DNA from: Bifidobacterium breve | GTDB taxonomy: Bacteria; Actinomycetota; Actinomycetes; Mycobacteriales; Mycobacteriaceae | Length of the DNA stretch: 12,764 nucleotides | Reading direction: 5' to 3' | NCBI GenBank assembly: GCA_943331415.1 | Contig: CALQLM010000005.1 | Location: 1-12,764 of the forward strand | Shown: piece by piece, positions 1 to 8,815 of the stretch | Position numbering within the stretch: position 1 is the stretch's first letter | How the letters are laid out: each line of letters opens with the position of its first letter | Notes under the pieces: model-generated | The model's database searches: none | What the model saw: the letters and a program-made list of their open reading frames with translations, nothing else | Told to the model about the DNA's origin: nothing | Program-made: the position numbers and the translations under genes

Positions 1-663
1 CTGCGCGCCGCTTGCGGTATCGCCGCCGGGTTGTTCGATCAAGTCCACCGCTCCGGGTGAACTTCGCACGGTGTGCAGTCGCTGCCCCACGGTCACCAGA
101 CTGGCCACGGCCAGCAGCCACATGGCCACGTGCAGCGCCATCGGGATGGGATAGCCCGGCAGGTCGGAAAGGCCCGCTCCCAACAGCACGATGATCAAGC
201 GTTCCGGGCGCTCGATCAACCCGCCGCCGCCGTTCAGCCCACTGGCCTCGGCACGAGCCTTGATGTAGGAGATGACCTGGGATGTGACCAGACAGATCAG
301 GGTGGCTACCACCAGCGACGAACTGCGCAATCCGTACGCAGCCCACCACAGCAGCCCACAGAAAATCGCACCGTCACTGATCCGGTCACACGTCGCATCG
401 AGTACCGAGCCGAATCGGGTGCCGCCGCCGCGTTCCCGGGCCATCGCGCCGTCGAGCATGTCTGCCAGGACGAAGAACCAGATCACCAGCCAGCCCGCGA
501 ACAGTTGCCCGGCGGGAAAAAGGATGAGCGCTGCCAGCACCGAGCCCGCGGTGCCGATGATGGTGACCGTGTCGGGAGTCAGACCAACCCGTAACGCCGC
601 TTTTGCCAGCGGGGCGCTCAGCTTGGTGTACGCGGCGCGCGTCATCAGATAGAAGTCGCTCAC
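1..663 (-). CDS. pgsA: Phosphatidylinositol phosphate synthase (CDP-alcohol phosphatidyltransferase), 3' end cut by window
   Basis: This membrane enzyme joins CDP-diacylglycerol to inositol 1-phosphate. The product is phosphatidylinositol phosphate, the precursor of PI and of the mycobacterial PIM, LM and LAM lipids. The CDP-alcohol phosphotransferase signature is complete: D68-x-x-D71-G72-x-x-A75-R76, then G85-x-x-x-D89-x-x-x-D93, with the stretch DGAMARERGGGTRFG in between. Several hydrophobic segments follow. The 221 codons seen resemble PgsA1 (Rv2612c, about 217 aa), so few residues should be missing beyond the left edge. The chosen start is a GTG at 663-661 that overlaps the TGA of the HIT gene (GTGA). 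This puts pgsA last in a coupled thrS-HIT-pgsA run. I see no strong ribosome binding site, which fits translational coupling. Confidence 0.95.
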   Translation of the reverse strand, partial: MSDFYLMTRAAYTKLSAPLAKAALRVGLTPDTVTIIGTAGSVLAALILFPAGQLFAGWLVIWFFVLADMLDGAMARERGGGTRFGSVLDATCDRISDGAIFCGLLWWAAYGLRSSSLVVATLICLVTSQVISYIKARAEASGLNGGGGLIERPERLIIVLLGAGLSDLPGYPIPMALHVAMWLLAVASLVTVGQRLHTVRSSPGAVDLIEQPGGDTASGAQ

Positions 664-1205
664 GGCTGACGCGCCCACTCGTCGGCCAGCAGCACACGGG
701 TGTCGCGCAACAACTGCGGGACCACCTTGGTTTCACCGACAATGGTGATGAAGTTGGCATCACCCGCCCACCGGGGTACCACATGCATGTGGAGATGATC
801 GGCCAGTGAACCGCCGGCCGACTTACCAAGGTTCAGGCCGACATTGAATCCGTCCGGTCGCGACACCGCCTTCATCACCCGAATCGCCCTCTGCACGAAC
901 ATCATCAGCTCCGCGGTCTCCGCCTCGGAAAGATCTTCGAGCTCCGAGACCCGGCGATAGGGCACCACCATGAGGTGTCCCGGGTTGTACGGATACAAGT
1001 TCAGTACCGCGTAGACCAAGTCCCCGCGGGCGATCACCAGGCCGTCCTCATCGGACAGTGTGGGGATTTCGGTGAAGGGCTGATTGGGTTGTGATGGGTC
1101 GCGGCGCACCGGAGACTCCGCGATATAGCTCATCCGGTGCGGAGTCCACAGCCGCTGCAGGCGATCCGGGTCCCCCGCGCCCCGATCAGTGATCGGGTCA
1201 GTCAC
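660..1205 (-). CDS. HIT-family Ap4A phosphorylase / nucleotide hydrolase (Rv2613c-like)
   Basis: A cytoplasmic histidine-triad protein of 181 aa. The HIT signature is H137-L-H139-M-H141-V-V, and by family knowledge the middle histidine is the nucleophile. The conserved actinobacterial elements [16 protein letters not shown] near the N terminus, [17 protein letters not shown] (about 69-85) and the C-terminal [18 protein letters not shown] match my memory of Rv2613c, described as a diadenosine tetraphosphate phosphorylase. It would cleave Ap4A by phosphorolysis. Aminoacyl-tRNA synthetases make Ap4A as a by-product, which suits its place directly behind thrS. The GTG start overlaps the end of thrS by 8 bases, and its stop overlaps the start of pgsA. 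An ATG (M25) inside the conserved block would be too late a start. Confidence 0.93.
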   Translation of the reverse strand: MTDPITDRGAGDPDRLQRLWTPHRMSYIAESPVRRDPSQPNQPFTEIPTLSDEDGLVIARGDLVYAVLNLYPYNPGHLMVVPYRRVSELEDLSEAETAELMMFVQRAIRVMKAVSRPDGFNVGLNLGKSAGGSLADHLHMHVVPRWAGDANFITIVGETKVVPQLLRDTRVLLADEWARQP

Positions 1206-3249
1206 CGCGGACCTTCATCGTGTCGGCGTTCGGAACCGCGTTCTCACGGTCGGCGATCCAATTCCCGATCGCGGCAATCGCCTGCTCACGGGGTACACCG
1301 TTGATCTGACTGCGGTCGGCGAAACGGAAACTCACCGCACCCGCTTCCACATCCCGGTCGCCGGCCAGAAGCATGAACGGCACCTTCTGATTGGTGTGGT
1401 TGACGATCTTCTTCGCCATCCGGTCATCGCTGGAGTCGACCTCGACGCGCACCCCGTGCGATTTGAGTTCTGCAGCAACATCGTTGAGGTAACTGACGTG
1501 TTCATCGGCCACCGGGATCCCCACCACCTGAACCGGGGCCAACCAAGCCGGGAAGGCACCGGCGTAATGCTCGGTGAGGATGCCAAAGAAACGCTCGATC
1601 GACCCGAACAACGCTCGGTGGATCAACACCGGACGCTTGCGGCTACCGTCGGCGGCGGTGTACTCGAGTTCAAATCGCTCCGGCATGTTGAAGTCCAGCT
1701 GGATGGTGGACATCTGCCAGCTGCGCCCCAGCGCGTCACGCACCTGTACCGAGATCTTGGGTCCGTAGAAGGCCGCGCCACCCGGGTCTGGAACGAGCGC
1801 CAGTCCGCTGGATTCGGCGACTTCCCGCAGCGTCTCGGTGGCCTCCTCCCACATCTCGTCGGAGCCGACGTATTTCTCCGGGTCCTTGGTGGACAACTCA
1901 AGATAGAAGTCATTGAGGCCGTAGTCGCCGAGAAGTTCCAGTACGAAACGCAGCAGGGAGGCCAATTCGTCGCGCATCTGCTCACGGGTGCAGTAGATAT
2001 GCGAGTCATCCTGGGTCATACCGCGCACGCGGGTCAGTCCGTGGATCACACCGGACTTCTCATAGCGGTACACCGTGCCGAATTCGAAGAGCCGCAAAGG
2101 AAGTTCCCGGTAGGACCGGCCCCGCGACCGGTAGATCAGATGGTGCATGGGGCAGTTCATCGGCTTGAGGTAGTAGTCCTGCCCGGGCTTACGCAGTGTG
2201 CCGTCATCGGCGTACTCGGCGTCGATGTGCATGGGCGGGAACATGCCTTCGGCGTACCACTCCAGGTGGCCCGAGGTGATGTAGAGCTGCTCCTTGGTGA
2301 TGTGCGGGGTGTTGACGAACTCGTAGCCGGCCTCGATGTGCTTGCGCCTCGAGTACTCCTCCAACTCCCGGCGCACAATGCCGCCCTTGGGGTGAAACAC
2401 CGGCAGCCCCGACCCCAATTCGTCGGGGAAACTGAACAGGTCGAGTTCGACACCAAGGCGGCGGTGGTCGCGCTTCTGGGCCTCCTCCAGCAGTTCGAGG
2501 TGGCGATCCAGCGCCTCCTGCGATTCCCACGCGGTTCCATAAATTCGCTGCAGGCTCGCATTGTTCTGATTGCCGCGCCAGTATGCGGCCGAGCTTCTGG
2601 TCAGCTTGAACGCCGGAATGTATTTGGTGGTCGGGGCGTGCGGTCCGCGACACAGATCACCCCAGATACGTTCCCGGGTGCGCGGATTGAGGTTGTCGTA
2701 GGCGGTCAGCTCGTCGCCACCGACCTCCATCACGTCCGGGTCGCCGGATTTGTCGTCGACCAGTTCGAGTTTGTAGGGCTCGCCGGCCAACTCGGCGCGG
2801 GCCTGATCTTTAGACTCATACACCCGCCGGGAGAACAGCTGACCATCCTTGATGATGACCTTCATGCGCTTCTCGAGCTTCTCGAGGTCCTCCGGCGTGA
2901 ACGCTTCCGGTACGTCGAAGTCGTAGTAGAAACCGTCGGTAATCGGCGGGCCGATTCCCAGCTTGGCGGCCGGGAACAACTCCTGCACGGCCTGGGCGAG
3001 GACGTGGGCGGCCGAATGCCGGATCACACTGCGACCCTCGTCGGTGTCGGCTGCCACCGGTGTCACCTCGGCGTCGGACTCCGGCGCCCAACTGAGGTCG
3101 CGCAGCGTGCCGGCGGCGTCACGGACCACCACGATCGCGGCGGGTTCACCCCGACCGGGCAGTCCGGCGTCGCGCACGGCGGCTCCCGCCGTGGTCCCGG
3201 CCGCGACCCGGAGCAGGCCGGACGGGGCTGGGTGTGCAGGCGCGCTCAT
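1198..3249 (-). CDS. thrS: Threonyl-tRNA synthetase
   Basis: A class II aminoacyl-tRNA synthetase of 683 aa that charges tRNA-Thr in the cytoplasm. All domains are visible in order. A TGS-like N terminus covers about 1-58. The editing domain has H78-x-x-x-H82 and C200-R-G-P-H204. The catalytic core has motif 1 around [13 protein letters not shown] (286-298), motif 2 [20 protein letters not shown] (388-407) and motif 3 around [13 protein letters not shown] (544-556). The expected zinc ligands are C366, H417 and H544. An anticodon-binding domain occupies about 570-670. The ATG at 3249 follows an AGGAAAAGAG purine tract. Synteny with Rv2614c-Rv2612c is conserved. The gene lies 87 bp behind the PGPGW gene and may be transcribed with it or from its own promoter. 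Confidence 0.98.
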   Translation of the reverse strand: MSAPAHPAPSGLLRVAAGTTAGAAVRDAGLPGRGEPAAIVVVRDAAGTLRDLSWAPESDAEVTPVAADTDEGRSVIRHSAAHVLAQAVQELFPAAKLGIGPPITDGFYYDFDVPEAFTPEDLEKLEKRMKVIIKDGQLFSRRVYESKDQARAELAGEPYKLELVDDKSGDPDVMEVGGDELTAYDNLNPRTRERIWGDLCRGPHAPTTKYIPAFKLTRSSAAYWRGNQNNASLQRIYGTAWESQEALDRHLELLEEAQKRDHRRLGVELDLFSFPDELGSGLPVFHPKGGIVRRELEEYSRRKHIEAGYEFVNTPHITKEQLYITSGHLEWYAEGMFPPMHIDAEYADDGTLRKPGQDYYLKPMNCPMHHLIYRSRGRSYRELPLRLFEFGTVYRYEKSGVIHGLTRVRGMTQDDSHIYCTREQMRDELASLLRFVLELLGDYGLNDFYLELSTKDPEKYVGSDEMWEEATETLREVAESSGLALVPDPGGAAFYGPKISVQVRDALGRSWQMSTIQLDFNMPERFELEYTAADGSRKRPVLIHRALFGSIERFFGILTEHYAGAFPAWLAPVQVVGIPVADEHVSYLNDVAAELKSHGVRVEVDSSDDRMAKKIVNHTNQKVPFMLLAGDRDVEAGAVSFRFADRSQINGVPREQAIAAIGNWIADRENAVPNADTMKVRGD

Positions 3250-3336
3250 CAGTGGACTCTTTTCCTGTGCCTCGGGACGGCCATGACCAGCGCACCGGGT
3301 CGGCGGCGATCGTCATCATGCTATCGAGGCCTCTGA

Positions 3337-3786
3337 TCAGGCTCCGAGGCCGATCGGGCTGCGCAGCATCGGGTGTTCGAGGCCGAACAGCCGTGCCGAC
3401 CACGCGATCGCCCCGAACAGCCAGAGGGTGGCCACCACGACGGCCGCGGTGAACACCGCGCCACAGGCCTGAACCCACCAGGGACGTTCGCGGAACCAGG
3501 TCATCGCGGTGTCATAGCGCCGCCGGGTGAACGTCAGCGTGCGGTGCGCCCAATAGAACTCGGTGGCCAGGATCGCCAGACCGAGGAACACGATCGCCCA
3601 CCCGGGTCCCGGATAGGGAATCGCCGCGATGCCGACAAACAACACGCTCAGCCCGACAACGGCCACCGCGACCCGGTAGGAGAAGTCGGCCATGGGCCGC
3701 TCCCGCAACCGGTCGCGGTGCAGCGACCAGCGGTGTTTTATCCCGCGTCGCTGCGGCGGGTCGGCCGCGGTCGTCTCATCTGTCAT
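3337..3786 (-). CDS. TIGR02611/PGPGW family small membrane protein
   Basis: A 149-aa integral membrane protein of unknown function, widespread in actinobacteria. The family hallmark P59-G-P-G-W63 is followed by AIVFLGLAILATEF, which identifies the family. Predicted helices lie at about 38-57, 62-78 and 105-127. A basic cytoplasmic-type N terminus (RRGIKHRWSLHRDRLRERP) precedes them, and an aromatic/basic linker (FTRRRYDTAMTWFRERPWW) joins helices 2 and 3. It lies 87 bp upstream of thrS on the same strand, and its start is 65 bp from the divergent DUF1990 gene. The ATG at 3786 has only a weak GGTGA upstream, so an internal start at M32 (just before ADFSYRV) cannot be excluded. Confidence 0.85.
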   Translation of the reverse strand: MTDETTAADPPQRRGIKHRWSLHRDRLRERPMADFSYRVAVAVVGLSVLFVGIAAIPYPGPGWAIVFLGLAILATEFYWAHRTLTFTRRRYDTAMTWFRERPWWVQACGAVFTAAVVVATLWLFGAIAWSARLFGLEHPMLRSPIGLGA

Positions 3787-3851
3787 GGGGTCACCGTATT
3801 TGTGTGGGTTGTTGCCCTTGAGGGTACGTGCGGTAGTGGCAAGGTGAGGGC

Positions 3852-4349
3852 ATGCAGTTGAGCGATCTGGCCGACTTGGCGTTGACCTACCCCGAAGTGG
3901 GGTCGACGGCGGCGACCCTTCCCGCGGGGTACAACCAGGTCCGTCTGTCGCGCCGGATCGGGACCGGTCGCGACCGCTTCGACCAGGCCGCCGAGTCGGT
4001 GATGCGCTACGGCATGCTGCGCGGGGCCGGGTTGCGAGTCACCGCCACCACCGAGGTGGCGCAGGTCGGAACCGATGTGCTCGGCCAGCTCGGGCCGTTC
4101 GTCGCACCGTGCCGGGTGGTGTACGTGACCGAAGGGCCGAACCGACGCGGTTTCGCCTACGGCAGCCTGCCCGGGCACGCGGTGTCCGGCGAGGAGATGT
4201 TCGGGGTGCACTACAACCCGAGCGATGACGGCGTTTATAGCGACGTCGTGGCGTTCTCCCGGCCCGCCACCTGGTGGAGCCGACTGGGCACGCCCGTCTT
4301 ATCGGTAGCGCAGCGAATCGTCACGACGCGCTATCTGAACGCGGTGTAG
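3852..4349 (+). CDS. DUF1990 family protein
   Basis: A 165-aa soluble protein with no signal peptide or membrane helix. I recognise the DUF1990 pattern: an N-terminal LTYPEVGST, a central GYNQVRLSRRIGTGRDRFDQAAE, then RVVYVTEGPNRRGFAYGSLP, an EEMFGVHY motif and a C-terminal FSRPATWWSRLG. The biochemical role of the family is not established as far as I know. A good ribosome binding site (AAGGTGAG) lies just before the ATG. The gene is transcribed away from the thrS block and converges on the oxidoreductase gene ending at 4458. The 108 bp between them show no clear terminator. Confidence 0.88.
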   Translation: MQLSDLADLALTYPEVGSTAATLPAGYNQVRLSRRIGTGRDRFDQAAESVMRYGMLRGAGLRVTATTEVAQVGTDVLGQLGPFVAPCRVVYVTEGPNRRGFAYGSLPGHAVSGEEMFGVHYNPSDDGVYSDVVAFSRPATWWSRLGTPVLSVAQRIVTTRYLNAV

Positions 4350-4457
4350 CGGAGAGACGCGCGGCGAGTTTCTAAATCCCGGCACCGACCGTGCTCATGG
4401 ACGCGCCGCTGCCGCATCGGGACGCCGGGGTCGATCGTGGATGCCACCCGGCTCAGG

Positions 4458-5525
4458 TCACCACATCACAGTGCGGGCGTATGCCGCCGGCAGATCCTGT
4501 GCGCCGAGAAGTCCCGGCGGTGCATCGCAGACGGCATCGATTGCGTTGACCGCACGCGCGGCCGTGGAGATGACGCCGGCCTGGTTGTGGTCGATGCCGC
4601 CGAGTCCCAGATGGGTGTTGATCTCAATCCCGGGGTTTCCGCGCACCACCGCGCGGTGCACTCCCAGCCGACCGTCGGGCGGATACGGCCAGTGCGGGGC
4701 TGCGGCGGGTGTGAGCCGGTTGACGTGTTCGACGGTGATCACCGCTTCGCCATCACGCATCCCGTCGACGGCGAAGCGCACCGCGGCCACCCGGCCCGGA
4801 TCGACCGTCATCATCGTGCAGGTGATGGTTTCCGGCGTCACCCAACTCTCGTGGCTCTCCCGAACGTCATCGAGAGTGACACCGAGCATGTCGGCCAGTG
4901 AACGCACCTGTCCGCCCCACAGCGAGGTGAGCACACCGGGAACAAACATGATCGGGCGGTGATCCGGGGTGGTGCCGAAACCGAAACTCACACCGGTGAA
5001 TTCGGCATCGTCATAGCTGCCGTAGTCGCAGATCTCCGAGACGGTGATCCCGGTGGCGTGCCCGGCGAGAGTCAATGCTGTGTAGACCAGGGTGTCTCCA
5101 GAAAACCCGGGGTCGACGCCGTTGATGTACAGCGAGGCGCCACCCTCACGACACGCCGCGCTCAGCGGTTCTTGTAGCCACTCGTCGGCGTGGTGAGGTG
5201 AGACCAGCCACACCATCGAGGTACCCACGACGTTGATACCCGCCCGCAGAAACTGAGAGATCTCCTCGATGGCCGCCGTCGGGCGCGTCTCAGCCTGCGA
5301 GGTGTAGAGCACACAGTCAGGGCTTAGGGCCAGCAGTGCGTCGAAATCGTCCGTGGCGATGATCCCGGTCGGCTCATCAAGGCCACACAGGTCGGCCGCA
5401 TCGCGGCCTATCTTGTCCGCGCCGTGCGCGTGCAGGCCCACGAGGCGCAGATCGGGGTGTTCGATGATCAACCGCAACGCATGGCGTCCCACGTTGCCGG
5501 TGGAGAACTGAACGACTGACTTCAT
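4458..5525 (-). CDS. NAD(P)H-dependent amine dehydrogenase-like / dihydrodipicolinate reductase-like oxidoreductase
   Basis: A 355-aa cytoplasmic Rossmann-fold oxidoreductase. The N terminus VVQFSTGNVGRHALRLI carries the dinucleotide-binding turn G10-N-V-G13, and the region around TDDFDALLALSPDCVLYTSQ resembles the DapB-type N-terminal domain. The long C-terminal half is the one seen in 2,4-diaminopentanoate dehydrogenase-like proteins, which databases often mislabel as dihydrodipicolinate reductase. A lysine-biosynthesis role is unlikely: true DapB is about 245 aa and lies with dapA. The substrate is unknown. The gene diverges from a TauD/TfdA dioxygenase across an 80-bp gap, suggesting shared control and perhaps consecutive steps on one small amine or keto compound. 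That last point is inference from context. Confidence 0.8.
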   Translation of the reverse strand: MKSVVQFSTGNVGRHALRLIIEHPDLRLVGLHAHGADKIGRDAADLCGLDEPTGIIATDDFDALLALSPDCVLYTSQAETRPTAAIEEISQFLRAGINVVGTSMVWLVSPHHADEWLQEPLSAACREGGASLYINGVDPGFSGDTLVYTALTLAGHATGITVSEICDYGSYDDAEFTGVSFGFGTTPDHRPIMFVPGVLTSLWGGQVRSLADMLGVTLDDVRESHESWVTPETITCTMMTVDPGRVAAVRFAVDGMRDGEAVITVEHVNRLTPAAAPHWPYPPDGRLGVHRAVVRGNPGIEINTHLGLGGIDHNQAGVISTAARAVNAIDAVCDAPPGLLGAQDLPAAYARTVMW

Positions 5526-5605
5526 CGCGACGCACCCAGATCCTCTCGCCTCCGAGGAATTTCCCTAGAGCGCTCAATATGATAGTCAGAGTTCGAGGAG
5601 GCCTG
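5526..5605. promoter_or_regulatory. Divergent promoter region of the oxidoreductase and dioxygenase genes
   Basis: This 80-bp gap separates two divergent genes. TATGAT at 5578-5583 fits a mycobacterial -10 box (TANNNT) for the dioxygenase and would put the transcript start about 15 nt before the ATG at 5606. No convincing -35 box is visible. The stretch ATGATAG at 5579-5585 also occurs, on the opposite strand, in the candidate TetR operator near 7512. It may therefore be a half-site for the same regulator, although I see no full palindrome here. Confidence 0.35.
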
Positions 5606-6553
5606 ATGTCCCGATCACCGGTGCCAACACCTGCTCCTTCGGTGTGGACCCCAGCGGACTTCCCCGATGAAAGCGCATGGTCTTTCGACTTCTCCCCCGA
5701 TGACGGCCAAGCACTCATCGATTACGCACGCGGCGGGGATAGCGCCGATCTGGCGTCACATTTCGAAGCGATGACCCCACGTTGGGCCGTGCTGCTCAAC
5801 AGTGGTCCCGGGTTTGTTCGGCTGCGGAACTTTCCGATCGACGCGCTATCCGAAGCGCAGATCAAGCGCGGCTATCTGGGCCTTGGCACCCTGCTTGGTG
5901 AACCCGTCGGCCAGGACCGCGACGCCAATGTGCTCACCCATATCCGAGACGAACGGCTGCCACCGGCACCCGGAGTGCGCAAGTATCGCACCAGCCAACG
6001 CCAGGACTTCCACAGTGACGGCTCCGATCTGGTCGGGCTGCTGTGCCTGCACTCAGCACGCTCGGGTGGCGAATCCAAGATCGTCAGCGCGCACGCGGTC
6101 TACAACGAGATGCTCCGCCAGGCAACGGATCTCGTCGATGTCATGTACCGGCCGATGCCGTGGGATCGCAACGATGAACAGAGCGCCGGGGAATCGCCAT
6201 TCTTTGAACTTCCGCCGATCATTGACATCGACGGCGTCCCGCGACTGTTCTTCATCGCCTGGTACATCCGCGACTCGCAGCGCCACCCCGGGGCCCCCAG
6301 GCTGACCGCGGAGCAACGCGACGCGCTGGCCCTGGCCGAGGCGATCGCCAATGATCCTGCGTTCCATATCGGGATGCACTTCGAACCCGGCGATATCCAA
6401 CTGCTCAACAACACCACGGTGCTGCATTCACGCGAGGCCTACACCGACCATGACGAACCCGCACGCCGGCGTCACCTACTGCGCTTATGGCTGAGGACCA
6501 ACGCTCCTACCACCCATGAACTTCTCAGGAGCGGTGTTCCGAAGCAGGTTTAG
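5606..6553 (+). CDS. TauD/TfdA family Fe(II)/2-oxoglutarate-dependent dioxygenase
   Basis: A 315-aa soluble oxygenase. The iron-binding facial triad is visible as H136-x-D138 in [11 protein letters not shown] and the distal H274 in [12 protein letters not shown]. An arginine group at 287-293 ([12 protein letters not shown]) supplies the usual 2-oxoglutarate-binding Arg, probably R289. Such enzymes hydroxylate a small substrate, often releasing an amine, sulfite or other leaving group. The substrate here cannot be read from sequence. I chose the ATG at 5606 because GAGGAGG sits six bases upstream. The in-frame ATG at 5579 would fall inside a TATGAT that looks like a -10 box. The TAG stop overlaps the stop of the convergent dehalogenase gene. 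Confidence 0.9.
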   Translation: MSRSPVPTPAPSVWTPADFPDESAWSFDFSPDDGQALIDYARGGDSADLASHFEAMTPRWAVLLNSGPGFVRLRNFPIDALSEAQIKRGYLGLGTLLGEPVGQDRDANVLTHIRDERLPPAPGVRKYRTSQRQDFHSDGSDLVGLLCLHSARSGGESKIVSAHAVYNEMLRQATDLVDVMYRPMPWDRNDEQSAGESPFFELPPIIDIDGVPRLFFIAWYIRDSQRHPGAPRLTAEQRDALALAEAIANDPAFHIGMHFEPGDIQLLNNTTVLHSREAYTDHDEPARRRHLLRLWLRTNAPTTHELLRSGVPKQV

Positions 6554-7458
6554 GTGCGACTGCGTGCCACTACGCCCTCGATGACCGCCACGATCTCGTC
6601 TGGGCAGTCCTCTTGGAGGAAGTGCCCGCCGCTGAGCGTGACGTGGGGTTGGCCTTTCGCGCCGGGAATCATTTTCTGGAACAGCACGTCGCCGCCTCCG
6701 GTGACCGGGTCAGCATCGCTGAAGGCGGTGACGAACGGCTTGCCGAACTGGGTGAGCACGGCCCACGCGGCCTTGTTCTCTGCGACGGAACCGTGTTCGG
6801 GTGTGATCGGAACCAGCGTCGGGAACTGGCAGGCGCCACCTTTGTAACTCGCGTCGGGGAATGGCGCGTCGTAGGCGGCGATTTCGTCGGCGCTCAGGCT
6901 TCGCCCGGTGCCGCCGTTGACGATTTGTCCGATCGGCAGGTCCGGAGTGCTTTGGCTGAACGCCAGCCACTGCATGAACCCCTCAGAGATCCCGGTTCCG
7001 ACCGGCAGTCCGGTATTGGCGACCACCACGCCGGCGAAGCGCTCCGGGAACGCAGCCACCAGGCGAAGACCCAGCAGCCCACCCCAGTCCTGGCAGAACA
7101 GTGTCACCTCGTTGGCATCAACATCTGTGAACCACTGGCTCAGCCAGGCGACGTGGCGTTCGTAGGTGTAGTCGTTGCGGTCAGCCGGCTTATCGGAGCG
7201 ACCGAAACCGATCAGATCCGGCGCCAGCACTCGATGTCCCGAGGCGACGAGTGCCGGAATCATGTGCCGGTAGAGGTAGGACCAACTGGGCTCACCGTGC
7301 AGCAGCAACACCGTCGCGCCGTCGCGCGGGCCCTCGTCCACGTAGGCCATTCGGAGGTGTTGCCCCGTCTCGGCGTCGGCGATCTCCAGATAGTGCGGCG
7401 CGTAAGACCAACCGGGCAGATTCTCGAAACGGCTATCGGGGGTGCGCAGAATGTGCAC
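6550..7458 (-). CDS. dhmA: Haloalkane dehalogenase, HLD-I type (DhlA/DhmA-like)
   Basis: An alpha/beta-hydrolase of 302 aa that would hydrolyse carbon-halogen bonds in small haloalkanes to an alcohol plus halide. The N terminus [16 protein letters not shown] and the motif [15 protein letters not shown] (from H54) are typical of subfamily HLD-I, which includes DhlA and mycobacterial Rv2296. From the GTG start at 7458, the nucleophile is D124 and the first halide-binding Trp is W125 ([11 protein letters not shown]), the same numbers as in DhlA. W164 is the likely second halide-binding Trp. D248 or D250 (AFSDADPV) is the acid and H279 (GGHFLQED) the base. GGAGAGG lies just upstream of the GTG. 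An in-frame codon at 7512 would start inside the operator and is unlikely. The gene diverges from tetR. The symbol follows the M. avium enzyme; the true substrate is untested. Confidence 0.88.
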   Translation of the reverse strand: MHILRTPDSRFENLPGWSYAPHYLEIADAETGQHLRMAYVDEGPRDGATVLLLHGEPSWSYLYRHMIPALVASGHRVLAPDLIGFGRSDKPADRNDYTYERHVAWLSQWFTDVDANEVTLFCQDWGGLLGLRLVAAFPERFAGVVVANTGLPVGTGISEGFMQWLAFSQSTPDLPIGQIVNGGTGRSLSADEIAAYDAPFPDASYKGGACQFPTLVPITPEHGSVAENKAAWAVLTQFGKPFVTAFSDADPVTGGGDVLFQKMIPGAKGQPHVTLSGGHFLQEDCPDEIVAVIEGVVARSRT

Positions 7459-7503
7459 GGTGGCCTCTCCATGGGTGAGATACAAGTTGACTAGACCGCA
7501 GTT

Positions 7504-7521
7504 TGGTAGCATTTGCTATCA
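7504..7521. promoter_or_regulatory. Candidate TetR operator between dehalogenase and tetR genes
   Basis: TGGTAGCATTTGCTATCA is an 18-bp inverted repeat (arms of 8, spacer TT) with a single mismatched pair. It lies in the 96-bp divergent gap, where TetR autoregulators normally bind. A second, perfect inverted repeat flanks it: AGTTGAC at 7485-7491 and GTCAACT at 7525-7531. Each arm contains a TTGAC, so the arms could serve as -35 elements reading in the two directions. A protein bound at the centre would then block both promoters. The repeats are seen directly; their use as an operator is inferred from position. Confidence 0.6.
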
Positions 7522-7554
7522 TTTGTCAACTCAACCGTCGCGGAGGTGATTCAG

Positions 7555-8172
7555 ATGGGCAGACCGGCGAAGACGACGGACTCCGACGTGCTCGACACCA
7601 CCTATCTGCTGGCCTGGCAACGTGGCTGCGACGCCATCACTATTCGGGACCTCGAAGTCGCACTCGACCTCCGCGCGCCGTCGATCTACCGGCGCTTCCA
7701 TTCGCGCGATGCACTCCTCGCGGCGGCCATCGACCGCTATGTCGACCGCGAAGTGGACGGCCGGGTTCGCCGTTACCTCGAAGACTCCAGCGATGCACTC
7801 CTGGGCATCCGCCAGTTCTTCCTCAGAACCCTCGACTTGATAGCCGAACTCCAGACACCGCCCGGGTGCCTCGTCGCCACCACCAGCCAGCAGTCGTCGT
7901 ACGCGGTGCCAGTCATTCGCGACGCGGTGGACCGGGGCACATCCCGGGTCCGGGAGGCCCTGCTGGCGGCAATCGAGCGGGCCACGGCCCAGGGGCATCA
8001 GTTCACGGTGCCGCATGACGACCTCGCGTGGGCATTGCTCCAGAACTATGTGGGCGTGGTGATGCTGACGCGCTGTGGCCAGACTCGTCTCCAACCGAGC
8101 ATGACCATCGTGCTCGACGCGCTTCTGGGAGTGGTCCCGGATGGGATCACACCGGCGGGATTCGACGCGTGA
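7555..8172 (+). CDS. TetR/AcrR family transcriptional regulator
   Basis: A 205-aa DNA-binding repressor or activator. The N-terminal helix-turn-helix is clear: ITIRDLEVALDLRAPSIYRRFHSRDALLAAAIDRYVD-type sequence at about 28-63, with the recognition helix around APSIYRRF. The C-terminal ligand domain contains TPPGCLVATTS, a motif frequent in TetR_C_16-like regulators. The ATG at 7555 follows GGAGGTG at a spacing of about 7. The in-frame codon at 7513 lies inside the palindrome and is rejected. It diverges from the dehalogenase gene and probably represses it and itself. The nearby dioxygenase and oxidoreductase genes may also be targets. The inducer is unknown and may be a halogenated compound or its product. 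Confidence 0.9.
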   Translation: MGRPAKTTDSDVLDTTYLLAWQRGCDAITIRDLEVALDLRAPSIYRRFHSRDALLAAAIDRYVDREVDGRVRRYLEDSSDALLGIRQFFLRTLDLIAELQTPPGCLVATTSQQSSYAVPVIRDAVDRGTSRVREALLAAIERATAQGHQFTVPHDDLAWALLQNYVGVVMLTRCGQTRLQPSMTIVLDALLGVVPDGITPAGFDA

Positions 8173-8240
8173 AGCGGAGGCGGCGGAACTGCGATCGTCC
8201 ACATGGCGGATGCTGCCCAGCCGGTAGAATCGGAGGCCTC

Positions 8241-8723
8241 ATGGTCAGGAATCTCCTTTCCCGGCACTTCATCCGAGGCGCACTGACAGTGGTCTTTCTG
8301 GTGACCAGTGCCGCTGCGCTCGGGCCGGCTCCGGCCATGGCCGCCGAACTTAGCGACTATCTTTGGGAACGCCGGCCATTGCTGCTGTTCGCGCCTACGG
8401 ACAGCGATCCACGGCTCGTGGAAACGATGCGCCGAATAGAGGCCAGTCGATGTGACTTCGCGGAACGCGACATGGTGCTTGGCCGAATCCTCGCCGAAGG
8501 CACCAGCACCCTCGACGGTCGCGTTCTCGACACCAACCAGGCACAACGGTTGATGTCAAAGTTCGGGATCAGCACCGACAGCTTCAGCGTGGTGTTGATC
8601 GGCAAAGACGGCGGTGAGAAACTCCGCGTCGCCGACGTCCCGGATCTTCAGGCGATCTATGACGTGATCGACGGCATGCCGATGCGGGCCCGCGAAACGA
8701 GCGCCAATCCAAGCCGGTGTTGA
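8241..8723 (+). CDS. Secreted DUF4174 family protein
   Basis: A 160-aa exported protein. A Sec-type signal peptide covers 1-34: basic start (RNLLSRHFIR), hydrophobic core (ALTVVFLVTSAAALG), cleavage after A-M-A34. The rest matches DUF4174: YLWERRPLLLFAPTDSDPRL, a conserved FAERDMVL, FSVVLIGKDGGEKLR, and the C-terminal signature IDGMPMRARE. The family has a predicted thioredoxin-like fold but no established function. The ATG was chosen because GGAGG lies four bases upstream and the signal peptide starts there; an open frame continues upstream but has no export signal. It follows tetR on the same strand after a 68-bp gap. A shared role is not evident. Confidence 0.85.
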   Translation: MVRNLLSRHFIRGALTVVFLVTSAAALGPAPAMAAELSDYLWERRPLLLFAPTDSDPRLVETMRRIEASRCDFAERDMVLGRILAEGTSTLDGRVLDTNQAQRLMSKFGISTDSFSVVLIGKDGGEKLRVADVPDLQAIYDVIDGMPMRARETSANPSRC

Positions 8724-8815
8724 TGGCTGGTCGCGGCTGTCCGTGGCTAGGCCGCCCGACCCGAGACGGCGCTGCATCGCAAGGCCGCAAACCTAGCATC
8801 TAGCAGGGGTTTTTG

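Noticed and set aside
1189..3336. Open plus-strand frame of over 700 codons opposite thrS
   Set aside because: It mirrors the thrS codons in a GC-rich genome and matches no family; the minus-strand thrS motifs are complete.
6613..7494. Long plus-strand frame opposite the haloalkane dehalogenase gene
   Set aside because: Antisense shadow; the dehalogenase catalytic residues are all present on the minus strand.
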